DNA from: Paraflavitalea sp. CAU 1676
GTDB lineage: Bacteria > Bacteroidota > Bacteroidia > Chitinophagales > Chitinophagaceae
Length of the DNA: 64,000 nt
Assembly (NCBI RefSeq): GCF_029223285.1
Contig: NZ_JARHUJ010000011.1
Coordinates: forward strand, 62,001-126,000
Direction of reading: 5' to 3'
The translations under genes and the position numbers were made by a program. This document shows positions 45,974 to 53,963 of the stretch, one piece after another. How positions within the stretch are numbered: position 1 is the first letter of the stretch; the number at the start of each line of letters is the position of its first letter. The notes beneath the pieces were generated by a model. It saw only the letters and a program-made list of their open reading frames with translations, did no database searches and was not told where the DNA came from.

Positions 45974-46028
45974 TTGGTCGACCAATAATTGGTTGACCAA
46001 ATATGGTTATTCTAAATTGGTTGACCAA
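45974..46028. promoter_or_regulatory. Three palindromic FadR/GntR operators upstream of the alginate locus
   Basis: TTGGTCGACCAA (45974-45985, perfect palindrome), TTGGTTGACCAA (45989-46000) and TTGGTTGACCAA (46017-46028) share the core TGGTNGACCA. The latter two are identical, and all are flanked by A/T. Spacings are 15 and 28 bases. They match the inverted TGGT...ACCA half-site type of FadR/FCD-GntR regulators, one of which is encoded within the operon. I found no further copy elsewhere in the window when reading for the motif. Confidence 0.8.
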
Positions 46029-46229
46029 ATTAATTTTTGCTAAAAGAGGCGGCAACATGGCCTTCTGGTTGGGTTCTTACTTAGGCTAAATAATTTTTAA
46101 TCAACAACTTAAACGCTTACGCCTGGTGAGTGTGGGCTTTTACTACTACTCTGCGAAGTGCCAAGCCGGCCCATTGCCTCGCATAGGGAAATATTGCGCT
46201 TTATTCTTCTCAAGCGCACACCAAACAGG

Positions 46230-46262
46230 GACCAAGCCCAGACCAAACCCGGACCAAGCCCG
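46230..46262. repeat. 11-bp tandem repeat (GACCAARCCCR), three units
   Basis: GACCAAGCCCA, GACCAAACCCG and GACCAAGCCCG follow one another without gaps at 46230, 46241 and 46252. A weaker fourth unit (CACCAAACAGG) precedes them at 46219. One helical turn per unit means all copies face the same side of the DNA. Confidence 0.65.
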
Positions 46263-46567
46263 GGTATATCCGAATACTTGGCGTGTTTCATCCGATTTTG
46301 TGGCGTGTTTAGTCAGTGTCTTATCTGCATATGACCTTGACAACAATTCTGGACACAATTTGCCAGAAATCGTGGAATTGAGTCTCCGGGCCCAGAGAGT
46401 TTTCCTGGCCCGAAGCGGAGATGCGATGTATCAACTCCAATAGCTATGCGATCTGATTTTTTTCGGCTATGACCAGTTCCTGGAAATGGCAATCAATTAA
46501 AATGCGATGGAATTATGCACTTTTAATAATATCGCCTACTTTTCGTGTATCCTTTAAATTAACCTAC

Positions 46568-47305
46568 ATGTACAAGTTGTTTGTAACCCTCGCTATGGCT
46601 ATCGGCCTTTCGTCTATGACTAATGCTCAAAACCTCTTGGAGGCGGTAGAGGCGAAAGATTATGTAAAAACTGAGCAGCTCCTGAAGGAGGGTGCAAAAG
46701 TTAACAAGGCCAACAAAGACGGTCAATTTGCCTTGTGGAAAGCCGTATGGAATGATGATGAAAAAATGGTAGAATTGCTGTTGAAGAATAATGCAGACGC
46801 CAAACAACTGTTCAAGGGAAAAGATGGCAGCTTCAGTTGTTTATCCATCGCTTCGCAGGAAGGTTTCTTGAATATTGCCAAACTCCTGGTGGATGCTGGT
46901 GCAGATCCCAATGAAAAAAACTTTCGTGGCCATTCTCCCTTACGCATTGCTGCCCGGAATGGAAGAACGGAATTGGTTAAATACTTTGTCTCCAAAGGCG
47001 CTGAAGCAGATACCAGAGGCGATGATGGCGCAACACCACTGGAGCATGCCGCGGGCAAAGGACATTTGGACATTGTAACGATCCTGGTGGAACATGGTGC
47101 AAATGTCAACAACCAGGATAATGATAAAGATTTCCCGCTCGGCGAAGCAGCGAGAAGCGGTTATATTGACATTGTCAATTATCTCCTTTCCAAAGGCGCT
47201 GATATCAGTTTGAGGAACAAAGAAGGGCAATCGGCCCTGGACCTTGCGCGCATCTCAGGGCAGGCAAAAGTGGAAGAGTTATTGAAACAGAAAGCTAAAG
47301 GTTAA
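46568..47305 (+). CDS. Exported ankyrin-repeat protein
   Basis: The product has 245 residues from the ATG at 46568 (MYKLFVTLAMAIGLSSMTNA signal). About six ankyrin repeats follow, with TPLEHAAGKGHLDIVTILVE, SPLRIAARNGRTELVKYFV and SALDLARISGQAKVEELL as clear examples, so nearly the whole mature protein is repeat. It should be periplasmic or secreted and bind a protein partner. Its stop is 11 bases before the ATP-grasp gene, which suggests a shared transcript; periplasmic and cytoplasmic products of one operon would then not meet directly. The gene is divergent from the alginate locus. Confidence 0.88.
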   Translation: MYKLFVTLAMAIGLSSMTNAQNLLEAVEAKDYVKTEQLLKEGAKVNKANKDGQFALWKAVWNDDEKMVELLLKNNADAKQLFKGKDGSFSCLSIASQEGFLNIAKLLVDAGADPNEKNFRGHSPLRIAARNGRTELVKYFVSKGAEADTRGDDGATPLEHAAGKGHLDIVTILVEHGANVNNQDNDKDFPLGEAARSGYIDIVNYLLSKGADISLRNKEGQSALDLARISGQAKVEELLKQKAKG

Positions 47306-47316
47306 AGCGGTTTAAA

Positions 47317-48033
47317 ATGGCGAGCGATACGATTCTGATAATACCCGAAAAAACAGATATTGAATTTGACGAAGTGTTATCGATATGGACTGCTAATGGG
47401 GGCCGTGTAAAACGGTTGGGCAAATACTGGATCAAAGACGAAGAACTTACAGCCAGTAAGCTGGTTATTTACGGAAACCAGACATTCGCGTTGGTCCTGG
47501 CACAGATATACAACCTGGATCTTATTTCTCCGGATGATGCGTTGATCACACGACTTGATAAACGATGGACAAAAAGAGACATCACGCTAACCCAAATAGG
47601 AAAGATCGATGGGGCAATATTGCCTGCTTTTATTAAACCCGTCATCCCGAAATTATTTGTTGCAGGTAGCTTTAGTGACCTCAATGCATTTAATGACGCA
47701 ACTAAGGGATTGCAAACCACAGAAGAAGTAATGGTTTCCAACATCATTACTGATATTACTGCTGAAGCAAGAAGTTACGTTAAAAGCGGCGTGGTGATGG
47801 ACATTGCTTTGTATGAAGGGACGGCAGATACTGAGGAAGCGAGATTATTTTTGGAAGACTTCCTTACAGATAATCACCATCAGTTGCCTGCGGTAGTGGT
47901 AGTCGACCTCGCTTATAGCAGTTCCCTGGGTTGGTTTGTGCTCGAGTTCAATGCCTGCTGGGGTGCAGGCCTCAACCACTGTAAGGCAGAGAAAGTCATC
48001 GATTGCATGAAGGAAGCAACCATCAATAAATAG
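47317..48033 (+). CDS. ATP-grasp-type protein (R2K/DUF4343-like)
   Basis: The 238-residue product has no signal peptide. The N-terminus (ILIIPEKTDIEFDEVLSIW) and the middle (KPVIPKLFVAGSFSDL, with Lys107-type nucleotide contact) and especially the end, WFVLEFNACWGAGLNHC, match the small ATP-grasp R2K group, where EFNACWGAGL holds the metal-binding Glu and Asn. Such proteins join a carboxylate to an amine or thiol using ATP; several members modify peptides or proteins. It follows the ankyrin gene by 11 bases. A substrate peptide gene was not found nearby. Confidence 0.8.
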   Translation: MASDTILIIPEKTDIEFDEVLSIWTANGGRVKRLGKYWIKDEELTASKLVIYGNQTFALVLAQIYNLDLISPDDALITRLDKRWTKRDITLTQIGKIDGAILPAFIKPVIPKLFVAGSFSDLNAFNDATKGLQTTEEVMVSNIITDITAEARSYVKSGVVMDIALYEGTADTEEARLFLEDFLTDNHHQLPAVVVVDLAYSSSLGWFVLEFNACWGAGLNHCKAEKVIDCMKEATINK

Positions 48034-48065
48034 ACTCGATAATTCCCTGATCGATTAAGCAAAAT

Positions 48066-48095
48066 ATAATGGGCAGCCAACCGGCAGCCCATTAT
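48066..48095. repeat. Inverted repeat between convergent genes (possible terminator)
   Basis: ATAATGGGC-A-GCC (48066-48078) pairs with GGC-A-GCCCATTAT (48083-48095) around AACC, with a single A/A mismatch. It lies 32 bases after the ATP-grasp stop. There is no T-run on the plus side and only TATATTTT on the minus side, so it is a weak, perhaps two-way, terminator. Confidence 0.5.
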
Positions 48096-48130
48096 CAATA
48101 AGTTCAATAAGGATCTGTCTTTAAACAATA

Positions 48131-48229
48131 ACCGCAGAGACGTAGAATGCGCCCACATGCGACGGAATCGTCCGGGCGGGATAAAGCTTACACATTATTA
48201 TTCCAATAGTTTTTCCACGTCCCTGCGGT
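48131..48229. repeat. Inverted repeat ACCGCAGRGACGTRGAA with 65-base spacer
   Basis: ACCGCAGAGACGTAGAA (48131-48147) and, inverted, ACCGCAGGGACGTGGAA (48213-48229) match at 15 of 17 positions, both differences A/G (wobble-compatible in RNA). The spacer contains GCGGGATAAA (48176-48185), the same decamer found in both complete units of the 34-bp repeat at 5999-6066. Similar ACCGCAGAGACG elements are widespread intergenic repeats in bacteria; this may be a mobile non-coding element. Confidence 0.6.
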
Positions 48230-48236
48230 GATTCAA

Positions 48237-50396
48237 TTATTTGAGATTGTACTTCTTTAATTGTTTCAATTCCTGTGCCGCTGCCGGCCTCACATGTACA
48301 GCTGCACCCCCACCCGGCGCCAGCTTCAGCTTCAAGTTACTATTTCCATCCACTAAAAACGTCTCAATCTTATAAGATTCCGGATTTGTTTTCCAATCTG
48401 CCCCCGGTCCGTCACCATAGATCACCGCCACGTAAACCTGCCCTTTTTCCAGAAAAGAGAGCGGCACGGTGGCCGTACGGCTATTCTCGTCGGTAATAGC
48501 CCCTATAAACCAGTTGGCCTTTCCTTTCTCCTTACGCGCAATCGTGACATAATCGCCGGGCTCGGCTTCGATGATCCTGGTATCGTCCCAATCTACCGCC
48601 ACGTCTTTGATAAACTGAAAGGCATCGGGTTTGGCGCTGTAGTTCTCCGGCAGATCGGCCGCCATTTGCAGTGGACTATAGATCGTTACGTACAACGCCA
48701 GTTGCTTGGCCAGGGTCGTGTGCATCTGCCGGTCGGGCGCATAGGAGGCATAGCCCTTCATCTTAAATATACCCGGCGTGTAATCCATAGGGCCTCCCAT
48801 CAGGCGCGTAAATGGCAGGATGGTTTCATGTTCGGGCGGACTGCCTACACTAAAAGCGTTGTACTCATTACCCCGGCCTGCCTCACTCGCCATCCAGTTG
48901 GGCCAGGTACGATGTTGGCCGGTAGGCCGCATAGGCTCATGCACATCGATCGTTACCTGGTGCCCGGCGGCCTTCCTGGCCACCCGTTCGTAATGATTCA
49001 CCATCCACTGACCGTCGTGGTGCTCACCGCGGGGAATGATCTTTCCCACATATCCGGTCTTTACCGAGGGATAGCCAAACTGGTTCATGAAACGGTAGGC
49101 TGTATCGAGCTGCCGCTCATAATCCGTCGCTGATCCCGACGTCTCATTGTGCATGATCATGGTTACCCCTTTGGAAGCCGCATAACGGGTTATCTCCCGT
49201 ACATCAAAATCGGGATATGGGGTTGTGAAGGAGAATACGTTTTCTTTCCAGTTGCCAAACCAATCTTCCCATCCCTTGTTCCATCCTTCTACTAAGACAC
49301 CTCCGATACCATGTTGTGCTGCAAAGTCGATATATCTTTTTACGTTGGCCGTATTGGCGCCATGGGTTCCGTTGGGGATCAAATTGCCGCGGGCATCCAT
49401 ACTGTCAGGAAAATTGGAGTAATTCCAGGTTGCTTTGCCAGTCTGCATTTCCCACCAAACGCCTACAAACTTCATCGGTTTGATCCACGAAGTATTGGTT
49501 AAGCTTGTGGGTTCGTTCAGGTTCAGGATCATTTTTGATGCCAGAAGGTCGGCCGCCTTATTGCTCACAATGACTGTGCGCCAGGGCGTTTGGGCCGGCG
49601 CATGCAGGTAGGCCTTGTTTCCAAAGGCGTCGGGCACCAGGCTCGAAGTGAGCGTATAACCTGCCCGGTCTACATGCAATTGCATGGCCGGATAGTTGGA
49701 TAGCGCTGCTTCGTGAATATTAATGTACAGCCCCTCGGTACTCTTCATCATCAAAGGTGTTTGTACCGCGTAGGGATCGGGAGCCGTCCGCACGGCAATA
49801 TCCGTAGACGTTTTCACCATATCTGTATTGTCTATCTCGCTCAACTTCGAGGTCGTATACAGGTATTCATTGGTATCATAATCGCCGGGGATCCAGAACG
49901 TCTTATGATCGCCGGTAAGTCGAAACTGGGTCAACTCATCGGTGACGACGAAATACTTGAGGTTGGGCTGCAGCGGAAACTCATAACGGAATCCCACCCC
50001 TTCCTCAAATACCCTGAACACGATATTGAGCAAACGGCCCGGCGCCTTACGCTGGCGCAGCGATACCGTTAACTCTTCAAATTGATCCCGGATCGACTTC
50101 ACTTCCCCCCACACAGGTTGCCAACTATCGTTGACAGACCGGCTGGAAGTTTTGAGCACTTCAAAGTCTTTATAAAATGTACTATCATCGGCCAATGCAA
50201 ATCCCAAACGCGAGGGTGCTACTACTGTACGCTGGTCGTATTGCACATTGTATTGCGGCGTACCCGCTGCATCGAGGGTAAAGCTAAGCTTTACCTTGTT
50301 CATCGTTACTTCTACAGGGTTGGCGGACTGCGCATTTACCCGCGGCACCAGCGCTGCCACGAACAAACCGCATAGGATCGTCTTCAAAAACTTCAT
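48237..50396 (-). CDS. GH97 alpha-glucosidase (SusB-like, inverting type)
   Basis: The product has 719 residues from the ATG at 50396 (MKFLKTILCGLFVAALV signal ending VNA; 50420 is a possible earlier start). It has an N-terminal beta-supersandwich, then the catalytic barrel with GVWWEMQTGKATW, GGVLVEGWNKGWEDWFGNW, the DVHEPMRPTGQHRTWPN acid region (Glu about 487) and GSPPEHETILPFTR (Glu about 522). The HE...PPEH set is that of inverting alpha-glucosidases like SusB; the retaining GH97 branch has an aspartate nucleophile instead. Calcium is bound by nearby glutamates. It is the last gene of the alpha-glucan locus, 26 bases after GH71, and should trim oligomers released by GH71 in the periplasm. 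Confidence 0.95.
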   Translation of the reverse strand: MKFLKTILCGLFVAALVPRVNAQSANPVEVTMNKVKLSFTLDAAGTPQYNVQYDQRTVVAPSRLGFALADDSTFYKDFEVLKTSSRSVNDSWQPVWGEVKSIRDQFEELTVSLRQRKAPGRLLNIVFRVFEEGVGFRYEFPLQPNLKYFVVTDELTQFRLTGDHKTFWIPGDYDTNEYLYTTSKLSEIDNTDMVKTSTDIAVRTAPDPYAVQTPLMMKSTEGLYINIHEAALSNYPAMQLHVDRAGYTLTSSLVPDAFGNKAYLHAPAQTPWRTVIVSNKAADLLASKMILNLNEPTSLTNTSWIKPMKFVGVWWEMQTGKATWNYSNFPDSMDARGNLIPNGTHGANTANVKRYIDFAAQHGIGGVLVEGWNKGWEDWFGNWKENVFSFTTPYPDFDVREITRYAASKGVTMIMHNETSGSATDYERQLDTAYRFMNQFGYPSVKTGYVGKIIPRGEHHDGQWMVNHYERVARKAAGHQVTIDVHEPMRPTGQHRTWPNWMASEAGRGNEYNAFSVGSPPEHETILPFTRLMGGPMDYTPGIFKMKGYASYAPDRQMHTTLAKQLALYVTIYSPLQMAADLPENYSAKPDAFQFIKDVAVDWDDTRIIEAEPGDYVTIARKEKGKANWFIGAITDENSRTATVPLSFLEKGQVYVAVIYGDGPGADWKTNPESYKIETFLVDGNSNLKLKLAPGGGAAVHVRPAAAQELKQLKKYNLK

Positions 50397-50422
50397 GTAT
50401 CTGTATTTAACTGTTTTCATCG

Positions 50423-52012
50423 TTATTCCACGGCGGCCGCCGTGGATGGATCGCCTGTTATAGATCGTCGGTATTGTTCTGTTTCTGTACTCCAGGAGTA
50501 GGTGAGCCTGTCTGTACGTAAGGGTTTATCAGTAACCTGCTCCGGCGCCACAAAGCGCTTCACCAGCCTGCCACTTCTTTCTATGGTTACCTGTACCCTC
50601 CCTTTTTGCAAAGGCACCCGCGTTATGGAAAACCCGGCCGGCACTTTACGCATCGTTCCGTTGATCTTCAGTTGCGCCCCGCTCTGCAACATCGTCACCA
50701 CTTCTATAGAATCTTCTTCTTTCCGGGCCAACGCATCTTCCTGGAAGCTCTCCAGCGGTATATTAAAGGGTTGAGGCTTTACATCATGACGGTATTTCTT
50801 GTAAAAGGCGATGGCTACATCATTGCCGGCAAAAGGAGAAGGCTCTTTCTTCCAAACACTCTTATAGTGTTTCAGCAGTAATGAAAATCCATCATTGTGG
50901 TTTTCTTCGGGCGCCAGGTGATGGCCTTCGGGGTAGTCGTTCCAGGTAATGACGTTGATCACCGATACATCCTGCTCAATGGCAAACTCCAGCATCTTGC
51001 GGAAGGTCCAAGACAGGCCGGTAACGATATACTTCCTTTCTACTTTACCGAGACCAGCTGCCACCGCATCCTTTGCATAATGGAACATATCCCAGGTTCC
51101 ACGCTTCAGTAGTTTGGAGGTATAGAAATCCGAAAAGGCCGATCCCATAAAGGTGCGGTTACGCTTTTTACAGGCAGCTGCCACCTGCCGGCCGGGGTAA
51201 TCTTTTGTATAAGACAGGGTCCACATCCACACAGCCGGGAAATAATCGAGGTACTGACCGATCCTTTCGGCACTCATCCGCTCGTTAATCGATAATACGC
51301 AGGCCAGACGTTCGCCGGTTGCTTCGGCCAGCCGCTTAAAGGCCCTTGCCTGGTAATATGCCTCGGGCAGTCCCTGACGGTCGGCGGGAATATCGGCCAG
51401 TTGCTCGCCATACCACATGTACATAACGAGCCGGCCATCGGGCGTGCGCATCCAATGCGGATTGTTACGGCCAACTGTATTCAGTATCCCATTAATTCGA
51501 CCGGAGAATTCGGCTATCTTGGCGGCCTCTGTAGAGCCGCTGGGGTGCGAGAGGCAGAGCGCGAATTTGAAATCTAATTGCTGCCGATCAGCTACTCGGA
51601 AATAGGCTTTAATAATTTCGTCCCAATCGGGCGCTCCCAGTACGTAGTAAAACTGGAAGCCGTCTATCCCGCTGGCCAAAGCAGCGCGCATCTCAAACTC
51701 TACCGCTTCGTCGAGTGTTTTGTTCCTGAGCAGGGAATCGGCTATTACTTTAACCTGCGTAAGGCCTCCGAGCGGAGCAGTAAGATTTCCTTTGGGTGCA
51801 TAGTAATCGGGATCGCAGCTGTCTTCGAATTTATGTCCTTTGTAACGGATGATATTTGTCATGCAGTGCGCCATGACCAGTTTTTTGTGGCTGATGGGCA
51901 GGCTTAGTTCGGGCAGGTTCCTCAGGCTGTCCTGCGCTATAAGATGGATGGATGTCAGGAGCAACATCCATCCCATGAAAAATCCCCGGAAAAGACTTTG
52001 TTTCTTCCTCAT
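50423..52012 (-). CDS. GH71-like glycoside hydrolase (endo-alpha-1,3-glucanase family)
   Basis: The 529-residue product has a signal (FFMGWMLLLTSIHLIA). The first strand KLVMAHCMTNI replaces the H-F-M of fungal GH71. The pattern GIDGFQFYYVLGAPDWDEII, LVMYMWYGEQL and VINVITWNDYPEGHHLAPE follows the GH71 barrel, whose acidic residues sit at such strand ends. About 130 C-terminal residues (SIEVVTMLQSGAQLKINGT) are a beta-sandwich. GH71 enzymes hydrolyse alpha-1,3-glucan, a fungal cell-wall and biofilm polymer. Next to SusC, SusD and an inverting GH97 this is a coherent set. No other enzyme of the locus is endo-acting. Confidence 0.87.
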   Translation of the reverse strand: MRKKQSLFRGFFMGWMLLLTSIHLIAQDSLRNLPELSLPISHKKLVMAHCMTNIIRYKGHKFEDSCDPDYYAPKGNLTAPLGGLTQVKVIADSLLRNKTLDEAVEFEMRAALASGIDGFQFYYVLGAPDWDEIIKAYFRVADRQQLDFKFALCLSHPSGSTEAAKIAEFSGRINGILNTVGRNNPHWMRTPDGRLVMYMWYGEQLADIPADRQGLPEAYYQARAFKRLAEATGERLACVLSINERMSAERIGQYLDYFPAVWMWTLSYTKDYPGRQVAAACKKRNRTFMGSAFSDFYTSKLLKRGTWDMFHYAKDAVAAGLGKVERKYIVTGLSWTFRKMLEFAIEQDVSVINVITWNDYPEGHHLAPEENHNDGFSLLLKHYKSVWKKEPSPFAGNDVAIAFYKKYRHDVKPQPFNIPLESFQEDALARKEEDSIEVVTMLQSGAQLKINGTMRKVPAGFSITRVPLQKGRVQVTIERSGRLVKRFVAPEQVTDKPLRTDRLTYSWSTETEQYRRSITGDPSTAAAVE

Positions 52013-52116
52013 ATGGCTGTCGTAATGAAAGGTCTTACAGAACTCATCCGAAGTGCCTGCCGGCCGATGTGGGCATCTGCCGCAGGTACACTCCGGATCG
52101 TTCCAGATGATTATTC

Positions 52117-53943
52117 TTAATAGCCAGGATTTTGCTTGCCGGCCATTTTAGGATTCGAGTTCAACTCTGTAATGGGGATGGGCCATGCATAGGCTTTGTC
52201 CATCCATTTAAACGGCGTGCCGTTCAAGGCGCGGGCTGTAACATAAAAGGCAGCTTCCGAGGCCCCAATATGCCAGCGGCACATATCGAACCACCACTGC
52301 CCTTCATTGAAGAACTCGGCCCAGCGCTCGTAGTAGAGCGGGTTATTGCCCAATACCGGATCGTTGGCTTTCTTTGCCATCGTTACATCGGTAAGGCTGG
52401 CGTAATCGATAGCTGATGCGGTATTGACGGGCAGGCTATAGGCACGTCTTTTTACTTTATTGATATATTCCAACGCTGTTCCCGCTTCGCTCGAATTGGC
52501 GCAGGCTTCCGCATACAACAGGTACACATCGGCCAGGCGCAGGATATAGATATTGGCTGCATCGGCCGGGCCTACGTTATCCATATGGTTGAAAATAGGT
52601 GCATACTTGCGGAAGCTCCATCCGTATTGCTGGTTCAAACTGGCATCGCCCATGATATAGGAAGGGCGTGCAACAGGATACCAGTTCACACCATCGCGCT
52701 TAACCGAATCGAGCCAGGGTTGCAGGGTACTTACATATAAGCGTGGATCGGCAGTTTTATCGGTACGCACAGCAAGGGCTTTTGCCTTGTATGCCGGATC
52801 CATGATCTGCTTAGGGTTCTTGTAGCTGGGGTCTTTGCTGTTGTCGAATGCTGGGTTGTTGACCAGTGTATACGTTCCTTCAGCATAGCCGAAGCGCAAT
52901 ACGTTCTTGTCGTGCAATCCTATGTTACCACCATACCCAAGCGGCAGTGAGGCGCCCTCTGTACCATCGAGGCCCAGAGCATAAGGAGGGATGATCAATC
53001 CATTGATCGATGTGGCATTGGCCGCTCCGCTGTACACACCATAGCCGCCTTTGGAATCCTGGTCGATATTGAGTTCGAACAGCGACTCCTCATTGAATTC
53101 ATTGGCACTGATGCCGATGAACGCGTCGCGATACTTTGCATAAGGCATGAGCGATTTACCGCTGTTGTCGATCACCTCTTTCAGTACGGTCTTGGCTTTG
53201 GCCCAGTCTTTACGGAATACATAAGATTTACCCAGCAATCCCTTGGCCGACCACTCGGAGGCACGGCCAACATCGTTGCCCGTCCAAACCTTCCCTTTGA
53301 GCAGGGTGGCGGCTGTTTGCAGATCGCTTTCGATCAGTGCCCAGACCGTGTTCTTGTGTGCGCGTGGCTGTTGGGTGGCTTCGAAGCCGGCAGGTAAACC
53401 GGCGAATACCGGTACACCCAAGGTGTCGGCAGCAGAGGGGTTGGGCACGTGGTCCTCTCCGTACAGGTTCTCCAACTGGAAATAATAGTACGCACGGAGC
53501 ACGTAGGCCTGGCCGCGGATATAATTGATCTTCGCTTTATCGGCCTCTTTGGCATAGTTCTTCTCGAAGAAATCGGCGCCAGCCAATGCTACGTTACAGT
53601 TCTTTACCCCTGCATAGAGCGCCTGCCACACACCGGCTACAAATCCATTGGCCGGTTGCATATTGCTCACGTCGATGAAGCCCAGCCAATCGGGATCGGA
53701 GTGGGCCGAACTGCCCGCATGCGTGGCATTGGCCATCATCTTGGTGAGGTAATTGAAGCCAAACAGGTGTTGATCGCGCAGGTTGGAATAACAGGGCGCC
53801 AATACACTTTCCAGATCGGCTATGCTGGCGGGATAGTTGCCGGTGGAATACTGATCCTTCGGGCCTACCAGTTCCGGGTCTTTCTTACAGCTAACCAGTA
53901 TTACGGCAGCCGCAATGAATATGGTGAATATCTTGTTGTACAT
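52117..53943 (-). CDS. SusD/RagB lipoprotein of the alpha-glucan locus
   Basis: The product has 608 residues from the ATG at 53943. A lipoprotein signal ends VILVSC (Cys19). It shows the SusD start segment (YPASIADLESVLAPCYSNLR), TPR helices (IRGQAYVLRAYYYFQLENLY) and the C-terminal part with YYERWAEFFNEGQWWFDMCRW. At about 600 residues it is longer than typical SusD (~550). The 20-base gap to susC and the order susC-susD-GH71-GH97 indicate one transcript. Binding of alpha-glucan fragments is inferred from those enzymes. Confidence 0.95.
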   Translation of the reverse strand: MYNKIFTIFIAAAVILVSCKKDPELVGPKDQYSTGNYPASIADLESVLAPCYSNLRDQHLFGFNYLTKMMANATHAGSSAHSDPDWLGFIDVSNMQPANGFVAGVWQALYAGVKNCNVALAGADFFEKNYAKEADKAKINYIRGQAYVLRAYYYFQLENLYGEDHVPNPSAADTLGVPVFAGLPAGFEATQQPRAHKNTVWALIESDLQTAATLLKGKVWTGNDVGRASEWSAKGLLGKSYVFRKDWAKAKTVLKEVIDNSGKSLMPYAKYRDAFIGISANEFNEESLFELNIDQDSKGGYGVYSGAANATSINGLIIPPYALGLDGTEGASLPLGYGGNIGLHDKNVLRFGYAEGTYTLVNNPAFDNSKDPSYKNPKQIMDPAYKAKALAVRTDKTADPRLYVSTLQPWLDSVKRDGVNWYPVARPSYIMGDASLNQQYGWSFRKYAPIFNHMDNVGPADAANIYILRLADVYLLYAEACANSSEAGTALEYINKVKRRAYSLPVNTASAIDYASLTDVTMAKKANDPVLGNNPLYYERWAEFFNEGQWWFDMCRWHIGASEAAFYVTARALNGTPFKWMDKAYAWPIPITELNSNPKMAGKQNPGY

Positions 53944-53963
53944 GTTGCTAAGTTTTGGGATCA

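Larger units (their letters stand above)
45868..46567. other. 700-base intergenic control region, alginate locus / ankyrin gene
   Basis: This long gap separates divergent genes. From 45868 to about 46040 it holds the susC leader and the three operators. From 46100 to 46450 there are short open frames on both strands with no family resemblance, start context or codon pattern; I do not call a gene. This part contains an 11-bp tandem repeat (46230-46262) and a 10-base repeat TGGCGTGTTT at 46279 and 46301 (22 bases apart). The last 100 bases are A/T-rich and should carry the ankyrin-gene promoter; no exact TAnnTTTG was found (TACTTTTC near 46537 is the closest). Confidence 0.5.

Noticed and set aside
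45974-46028. The three palindromes considered as a short CRISPR-like array
   Set aside because: Repeats are only 12 bp, spacers are 3 and 16 bp and no cas gene is present; a GntR operator cluster explains them better.
46126-46443. Possible small gene in the gap before the ankyrin gene
   Set aside because: Frames occur on both strands over the same repeats, the product is a low-complexity KPRPNPDQA stretch from the 11-bp repeat, and there is no start context.
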